In this document: piece by piece, positions 34,265-36,144 of the stretch
How the letters are laid out: each line of letters begins with the position of its first letter
How positions within the stretch are numbered: position 1 is the stretch's first letter
Source: DATFYM01 sp035315065
GTDB taxonomy: Bacteria > Acidobacteriota > Terriglobia > UBA7540
NCBI GenBank assembly: GCA_035315065.1
Contig: DATFYM010000257.1
Span: 1-36,144, forward strand
Length of the DNA: 36,144 bases
Direction: 5' to 3'
Program-made: the position numbers and the translations under genes
The notes under the pieces: model-generated
What the model saw: the letters and a program-made list of their open reading frames with translations, nothing else
What the model was told of the DNA's origin: nothing
The model's database searches: none

Positions 34265-35530
34265 TCAACACTGGAGGGCGCGACGGTTGAGGCGGAAGCC
34301 GTTAAGTGGGCCGAGAATGGTGACCGCGATGCGGTCGCTCTGGAAAAGCTCGCGCGCCACGCTCATGACGTCTTCATGGGTTACGGCATCAATCTGAGCG
34401 GCGGTTTCGTCGAGCGAGATGTAGCGGCCGAAGTAGATCTCCTGGCGCGCCAGGTTCGACATCCGGCTCCCGGTGGACTCGAGGCTTAGCAGCATGCTCC
34501 CCTTCAGGTAGTCCTTGGCGCGCTGCAGTTCCTCCTGAGTGGTCGTCTCGGACTTCAGGCGGCGGAACTCTTCCAGGATGAGGTCTACCACCGTGCGCGC
34601 GCTGGCAGCCGAGGTGCCGGCATAGACGCTGAGGCATCCGGCGTCGCGAAACGTGCTGAGGCCGGAGAAGACTGCGTATACCAGTCCGCGTTTTTCGCGG
34701 ATGTTCTGAAACAGGCGCGAGCTCATGCCGCCACCCAAGATAGTGTTGAGGAGGTAGCAAGGGAAGCGCTTCTCGTGGGCCTGCGGGTAGCCCGGTGTCC
34801 CCACCAGGATATGCACCTGCTCCAGGTTCTTCTTGCGCCGGTGGCTGATGATGGGACGGGCGACGGGAGCCGGCCCGAGGTTGAGGCGGGGACCGCCCGC
34901 CAGATCACCGAACTGTTTCCCGATCAGTTCAACGATCTGCTGGTGTTTGAGATTGCCCGCCGCCGTGATGATGATATTGTTGGGCGTATAATGCCGGCGA
35001 AAGTAGCCTAACAGGCGCTGGCGATCGAAGCTGCGGATGGTCCCGCGCGTGCCGAGAATGGGCCGGCCCAGCGCGTGGTGGGGCCAGTAGTTCTGAGTGA
35101 AGATTTCGTGCACCAGGTCGTCGGGCGTATCCTCCACCATCTTGATTTCTTCCTGGATTACCTGCGATTCCTTGGTGATGTCTTCCGAGCGCAGCAGCGG
35201 GTTACGGAGGAGGTCGGAGAGGATATCGAAGGCGCGCGGCACGTGCTCGTCCAGCACCTTGATGGAGAAGCTGGTGAGTTCCTTGGCCGTGAAGGCGTCA
35301 AGGTGGCCGCCGATGGAATCCGCCGAGCGCGCGATTTCCTCTGCCGAGCGGTTCGTGGTCCCCTTAAAGACCATGTGCTCGAGGAAGTGAGTGATGCCGT
35401 TTTCGGACTCGCTTTCGGCGCGCGACCCGGTCTTGACCCAGATGCCGATGGAGACCGAGCGCACGGCCGACATGGCCTCGGTGATCACCGTCAAGCCGTT
35501 AGACAACAGTTCCTTCTGTACGTTTTGCAA
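34265..35530 (-). CDS. M16 family zinc metallopeptidase
   Basis: A 421-residue peptidase of the pitrilysin/processing-peptidase family. The inverted zinc motif HxxEH is present (ITHFLEHMVFKGT), with the distal Glu expected in VIQEEIKMVEDTPDDL. The C-terminal M16 half follows (LGGGMSSRLFQNIREKRGLVYAVFSGLSTFRDAGCLSVYAGTS), with the R/Y pair that binds substrate. No signal peptide is visible, so it probably acts in the cytoplasm. The ATG is taken at 35530 (MQNVQKELLSNGLTVITEAM). It ends against the convergent peroxiredoxin hairpin. Confidence 0.95.
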   Translation of the reverse strand: MQNVQKELLSNGLTVITEAMSAVRSVSIGIWVKTGSRAESESENGITHFLEHMVFKGTTNRSAEEIARSADSIGGHLDAFTAKELTSFSIKVLDEHVPRAFDILSDLLRNPLLRSEDITKESQVIQEEIKMVEDTPDDLVHEIFTQNYWPHHALGRPILGTRGTIRSFDRQRLLGYFRRHYTPNNIIITAAGNLKHQQIVELIGKQFGDLAGGPRLNLGPAPVARPIISHRRKKNLEQVHILVGTPGYPQAHEKRFPCYLLNTILGGGMSSRLFQNIREKRGLVYAVFSGLSTFRDAGCLSVYAGTSAASARTVVDLILEEFRRLKSETTTQEELQRAKDYLKGSMLLSLESTGSRMSNLARQEIYFGRYISLDETAAQIDAVTHEDVMSVARELFQSDRIAVTILGPLNGFRLNRRALQC

Positions 35531-35679
35531 TTTCCTCTTCTCTCCAGAACGCCCAACCCGCAGTTGTTGTAGCGCCAGACTGACTACCCCGACTCTTCAG
35601 TTTATCACAGCGCCGCCGGTGTGGAATCGATCGAGGCCCATAGCGCCCATAGCGTGGGGGCGTCATTTGGGAAAGAATG

Positions 35680-35817
35680 GAATCCACAGATTTCTCAGAT
35701 CAAGAAAAAAGAAAAGGAGACAGGAGCCAGGAGTCAGCCTAAGACCGTCTTCATTCTGTCTCCTGACTCCTTTTCCTTTCTTCTCCTAATCTGAGAAATC
35801 TGTGTAATCTGTGGATT
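35680..35817. repeat. nested hairpin with 9- and 7-base words
   Basis: The outer arms at 35680-35700 and 35788-35817 use the cacagattt word also found at 23901-23932. The inner arms at 35702-35737 (gagacag, gagccag, gagtcag) and 35752-35783 (ctgtctc, ctgactc) are heptads. All arms are complementary. It lies in the 405-base gap between the divergent M16 and coiled-coil genes; the rest of that gap shows only a possible TATACT -10 at 35884-35889. Confidence 0.88.
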
Positions 35818-35935
35818 GCCTTCTTCTTACCAAACGAGACCAGTACCGCCCCCCGGGTGAGGTAACTCGGCCCGACATCGAGTATACTACTGCTGGCCCA
35901 TCGCTCATGAGGCGAGGCTCGTCAGGGGAGGCTGT

Positions 35936-36144
35936 ATGCACGACTTCATGGAGTTCCTGAACCATAATGGTCTGTGGGTCATGATCATCGCCGTGGTCGC
36001 GATCGGTTCCTGGTTCAAGTACCGCGAACGTGAACTCAAGGTCCAGCAGGACCTGCGGGTGCGGGAGATGGAGCACCAGCAGAAGATGAAGGAAATGGAG
36101 ATCGAGCTGGAGAAAACCAAGGCCAGGCAGGCGGCAGAGAAGAC
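35936..36144 (+). CDS. small membrane coiled-coil protein (partial, runs off the edge)
   Basis: Open from the ATG at 35936 to the right edge, 69 complete codons. MHDFMEFLNHNGLWVMIIAVVAIGSWFKY is a short N-terminus and a membrane helix. RERELKVQQDLRVREMEHQQKMKEMEIELEKTKARQAAEK is a strong coiled coil. GGGGAGG is five bases upstream. No family name; the layout is like small envelope-associated regulators, but that is only a resemblance. Confidence 0.8.
   Translation, partial: MHDFMEFLNHNGLWVMIIAVVAIGSWFKYRERELKVQQDLRVREMEHQQKMKEMEIELEKTKARQAAEK

Overview
This is a 36 kb stretch of GC-rich chromosome. The gene style suggests an Acidobacteriota-like soil bacterium: an ECF sigma/anti-sigma pair, a Gfo/Idh/MocA dehydrogenase with a Tat signal, a TPR-CHAT protein, an AMMECR1 protein, mreD and short intergenic regions. 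The phylum is inferred from this style, not proven by any marker gene in the window. The genes are a mix of housekeeping functions (carA, carB, pgsA, hflX, hfq, miaA, uppS, mreD) and decayed or small accessory genes.

Layout. 1-2530 is a graveyard of defence genes. The C-terminus of an ISAzo13-like transposase cuts off the antitoxin darG, the toxin darT carries an internal out-of-frame block, and a dndC-like gene has at least two frameshifts. 2741-5403 holds an aldo/keto reductase converging on an exported Gfo/Idh/MocA protein. From 16 kb down to 5.5 kb almost everything reads on the minus strand: miaA-hfq-hflX, pgsA and an AMMECR1 gene, a small membrane protein with a winged-helix regulator, uppS, then an ECF sigma factor, its probable anti-sigma factor and a two-gene ABC exporter. 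16172-20463 is a two-gene unit of an exported TPR-CHAT protein and an unrecognised exported protein. 20875-23853 holds two unrecognised proteins around a second aldo/keto reductase. 24060-32756 is the carbamoyl-phosphate synthetase locus, but carA and carB are separated by about 4.3 kb of small genes that look like toxin-antitoxin and accessory cargo: a nucleotidyltransferase, a Uma2 nuclease, two copies of a short antitoxin-like gene, a ribbon-helix-helix-like protein, a GNAT toxin-like acetyltransferase and a two-TM protein. The right end carries mreD, a peroxiredoxin whose active-site codon is TGA, an M16 peptidase and the start of a small membrane coiled-coil protein.

Two features stand out. 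First, twelve sites, all at gene boundaries, carry degenerate tandem repeats with a period mostly of seven bases. Most are arranged as two arms of a hairpin. Each site has its own repeat word but the architecture is the same, some words recur at several sites, and several arrays run into gene ends and supply stop codons or ribosome binding sites. Second, the peroxiredoxin gene at 33655-34182 reads straight through an in-frame TGA at the peroxidatic cysteine position. A bacterial SECIS-like hairpin follows at a suitable distance, so this is very likely a selenoprotein that ordinary gene calling would break in two.
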